Below are positions 61,801 to 64,000 of a DNA stretch of 64,000 nt, one piece after another. A program made the position numbers and the translations under genes. This stretch comes from Takifugu bimaculatus (taxonomy: Eukaryota; Chordata; Actinopteri; Tetraodontiformes; Tetraodontidae), in assembly GCA_004026145.2 (NCBI GenBank), contig CP034975.1, positions 17,305,046 to 17,369,045 on the forward strand. The letters run 5' to 3'. The number at the start of each line of letters is the position of its first letter. Position 1 is the stretch's first letter. The notes beneath the pieces are model-generated. The model ran no database searches. It was not told the origin of the DNA and worked only from the letters and a program-made list of their open reading frames with translations.

Positions 61801-61918
61801 CTGCATGGAGCTTTTCCGTGTGCCCCTCCTCCGCTCCCAGTGCCCCAGAGATGAGCGGCTGTGCTGGACACAGGAGAACCAGCAAGAGTCCCACCAGCCA
61901 ACTTTTGACAGGTGCCAT
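55896..61918 (-). CDS. hrc: hrc-like: secreted or SR-lumenal acidic protein with Cys-rich C-terminus
   Basis: Start ATG at 61,918 opens a signal peptide (SWLVGLLLVLLCPAQPLISG) and an acidic region with D and E/G runs. Exon 1 runs to about 61,057 through a GAT/GAC/GAA tract. After a 4.5-kb intron come small exons 56468-56541 (SLCSICTICE), 56311-56382 (HCSSTCAQCPCEDGDQSDHC), 56175-56229 (ECSSCYLCPILCDTVCTAG), 56052-56098 (VVDELSGSLFQ) and 55896-55917 (ending VVASLL). Signal peptide, long acidic low-complexity region and C-terminal CxxC-rich module are the layout of the sarcoplasmic-reticulum histidine-rich Ca2+-binding protein, which buffers Ca2+ and binds triadin. The His-rich repeats of mammals are not evident. 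The acidic tract is in frame with the start only up to about 61,690; beyond it the Asp frame is shifted, suggesting a missing base. The exon 1 donor is weak and uncertain. Confidence 0.68.
57108..60935. repeat. ~3.8-kb minisatellite, 19-bp unit, in the hrc-like intron
   Basis: About 200 units of the form ACTCC(A/G)CCAGTTA(A/G)C followed by AACC or AGAC. Unit length is 19 bp; neighbouring units often alternate AACC and AGAC, giving a 38-bp superunit. Variants include CAGCATTTAGC and TTCCACTAGTTA. A larger repeat of about 1.12 kb is superimposed (57.7-58.7 kb versus 58.8-59.8 kb). Confidence 0.95.
61045..61680 (-). repeat. (GAT/GAC/GAA)n acidic codon tract in hrc-like exon 1
   Basis: About 630 bases of near-pure trinucleotide repeat on the minus strand. 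In one frame it reads Asp/Glu (the expected one), in another Met/Thr, and antisense as Ser, His or Ile/Val. Only the Asp/Glu frame makes biological sense for a Ca2+-binding protein. Confidence 0.85.
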
Positions 61919-64000
61919 TTTGGGGAGAGTAAAGCAAATCCACAGCGGACGTCCTGATCCTGATCCCTGACTCCTGCGCCCGCACAGGCCAAACTTCAAA
62001 CCAGTAAATCCACAGAAATATCCCACAGGTCTGTGCTCAGAGCTCCAGCAGAACTGGGACAGTTCAGTCTGAGCCTCGTGCTGGGAACCAGAGGACAGTC
62101 AGTCTGCCTGACTGACAGAAGCACATGTGGGGGGGGAGAGGGGGGGGGGGGGGGCTGCTTGGGTTGCCCTTAACATAGGGTGTTGGTGAGGTCACGTATG
62201 AGAGCGGTTTTTGGACTGAAGGGTGGAGACAGCAGATTCAGGAGGGAGAGATTTCACGGCTAATTTGGCCATTACGGAGTTGGCCGTTGGTCGGGCAGCC
62301 CGTTGAGAAGGACGCGCAACCACTCTGTCTTTGCGGAGCGATGAAGCCGAAATGTCTGAGATACAGGATCTGCCATCTTGTACTGGTGATATTTTCAGCC
62401 CCACTTTGGACAGTGGCGAATGCTCCTGCAGCCTCCCCACCCGCCAGGATCAGAGTTCAGCTCTCAGTCACGACGGCGGCAGTGAATATTTAATCAAACA
62501 CCACGATAAACATGTTTTAATGCATCAGGAGTCCTTTTTTAAGGACGCGACGCTTATTCCCTTACTGGAACCTACCACCGAAGATCTAAAGCAGCTTTAT
62601 TTTCATGTTTTATAATCCCGCAACATTCATCAAATTAGATAAGAGGAATCAATATACATTCTCTTTCCAACTTTAGATCTCCAACTATGAGAGCTAATTG
62701 CTGGCTTTGCTATGAGAACTAATTAATTTATCCAGTTTCAGCTTCTCATTGAACAACTTTATAAATAAAGGCTTCACTGTAGACTAAAGAAAATAAACAG
62801 ATAATAAAATTTAAGTCTAAAATTACATCTAATCCCAAGTTGAACACAGAAATGTCTTGAGAATGTGCTTCCTAATGCTAATACCAAGGCAGAGGACATG
62901 GCTGAATGAACAGAACGGACAGAAATAGAAGCAGGTGAAGATTACGGCTGCATTCCTGATGCGATTCTTCAGATTCGGATTAGCAATAAAAATGCAGATC
63001 CGTTCATGGCAATTAAATAAGTGGCAGCTTTTTATTATTTTGAACACACGCCACCGTGGTGCATTTAGGGAGCAGTGGGACAGGAAAGTGATGACACTGC
63101 CTCTCAGTGTAAGCCGGCGGTACGGCTGACAGGTGGTGGCCTGGGCTATTTCCAGTAAAGGCTCCTTCAATAGCACAGCTCCACTATGTGACCTTCAATG
63201 GTGCTGCGGCGCACTGAAATCCAGCACTGCTGATGCACCCTTCACGCTATCATTTTCTACACACAATATATCCTGTGACAACACGCTGGTGCTTTACACT
63301 CTGCACGTTTAACTGCTGTTTAACCTTTGGTGTCTTCTTTGAACGGGGGAAGAAATGGCTCCATAGTGCAAGTGGGATTAAACACAAGTGCCTGCCTATA
63401 AAAAGTAATTGTTAAAGAACTAAGGGCTTAACGTTTAAACCTAAGGTGCATTTTCTTGTCGAGAAATTAAAATGTAAACTTTCAGTGTACAAAACACATA
63501 CTTTTGTGTACCTTTTAATATAATTTATTATGGGGAGAAGAAGGATTTTTAAAAAAGGCATCTGGTTTACATTTAGAATTTTAAGCAAATACTGAGGAAA
63601 AGGAGTTTTACTATGTAGCGAGGAAGCCATGTAAACTACGGTTTAATAACCTTACGGTTTAGTAACCTTAAAAAATAAAAATATTCTTTAAAAAAAAGTA
63701 TAAATGCACTTTATGGGAGAACATTGTGACTTGTTATAAATACACATATTCCTTTGGTATTTGAAGATAAATATATAGCTGGCACAGTAGATGCACTTGT
63801 AAGTAATAATGAAAGAATTGTCGTTTAGAAAAGACAATATTTTCTAACAGTCCAGTTGAGACCAGCAGGTTGATTGAAGGCTCGCACGTCCCTGAGCAAG
63901 TAAAGGCATCACTGACGCTTGTTCAAGCACAGGAGGAAGACGGGAAAGCATCTGTGTAGAAGAAGAGGCAAATAATTCAAGTAAAGGCAGCTTTGGTCAA
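61919..64000. other. Upstream region of the hrc-like gene and right flank, no gene recognised
   Basis: Contains a poly-G run at 62,129-62,153. Short open frames on both strands between 62.2 and 62.6 kb match nothing I recognise. The rest is AT-rich and without visible exons. The hrc-like promoter should lie within the first few hundred bases, but no clear TATA box was identified. Confidence 0.4.

Noticed and set aside
61124..61970. Long + strand open frames rich in Ser, His or Ile/Val
   Set aside because: They are the antisense frames of the GAT/GAC repeat in the hrc-like exon. The minus strand has signal peptide and splice logic; the plus frames have none.
62192..62615. Overlapping open frames of 68-94 codons on both strands
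   Set aside because: No recognisable domain, no splice support and no paralogue in the window.

Overview
This is genomic DNA of a teleost fish (ray-finned vertebrate). The evidence is small exons with GT/AG splice sites, a pax10-type homeobox gene, teleost-style LINE and hAT remnants, abundant microsatellites, and tandem arrays of GPI-anchored carbonic anhydrases. Genes had to be assembled exon by exon from splice sites, reading phase and comparison of paralogues inside the window.

Layout. (1) 1-8.5 kb: a pax10 gene on the + strand, i.e. a Pax6 relative with homeodomain and C-terminal region but no visible paired box, preceded by microsatellite-rich flank. (2) 9.0-12.6 kb: a LINE with both endonuclease and reverse transcriptase, inserted with a 12-bp target-site duplication into an older hAT-like transposon remnant. 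(3) 12,699-31,726 and 31,736-49,940: a large direct tandem duplication, about 19.0 and 18.2 kb. Each unit holds one mmp25-like (GPI-anchored MT-MMP) gene on + and three carbonic anhydrase IV-like genes on -, called here A, B, C and A', B', C'. (4) 51.2-53.6 kb: a seventh CA IV-like gene, D, on -, outside the duplication. (5) 53.7-55.5 kb: GT/CA microsatellites and a perfect 26-bp hairpin. (6) 55.9-61.9 kb: a gene on - resembling the sarcoplasmic-reticulum histidine-rich calcium-binding protein (hrc). Its large intron is almost filled by a ~3.8-kb, 19-bp-unit minisatellite. (7) 61.9-64 kb: no gene recognised.

The mmp25/carbonic anhydrase block is the biologically interesting part. The duplicated copies have already diverged in function-relevant ways. 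CA A has lost a zinc-ligand histidine that A' keeps. CA C has lost part of exon 3, including its splice acceptor, whereas C' is complete. CA B' carries a gene-conversion tract from an A-type gene. Copy 2 of mmp25 has lost the splice acceptor of its hinge exon. A and B type enzymes also lack the His64-type proton shuttle that C and D types keep.

A caution applies to all coding calls. At least eight single-base frame disruptions are visible in otherwise well-conserved exons, and seven of them are extra bases. One segment of the minisatellite looks like an indel-rich copy of its neighbour. That pattern is typical of uncorrected long-read sequence, so single-base lesions should not be read as proof of pseudogenes. 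The larger deletions are more trustworthy.
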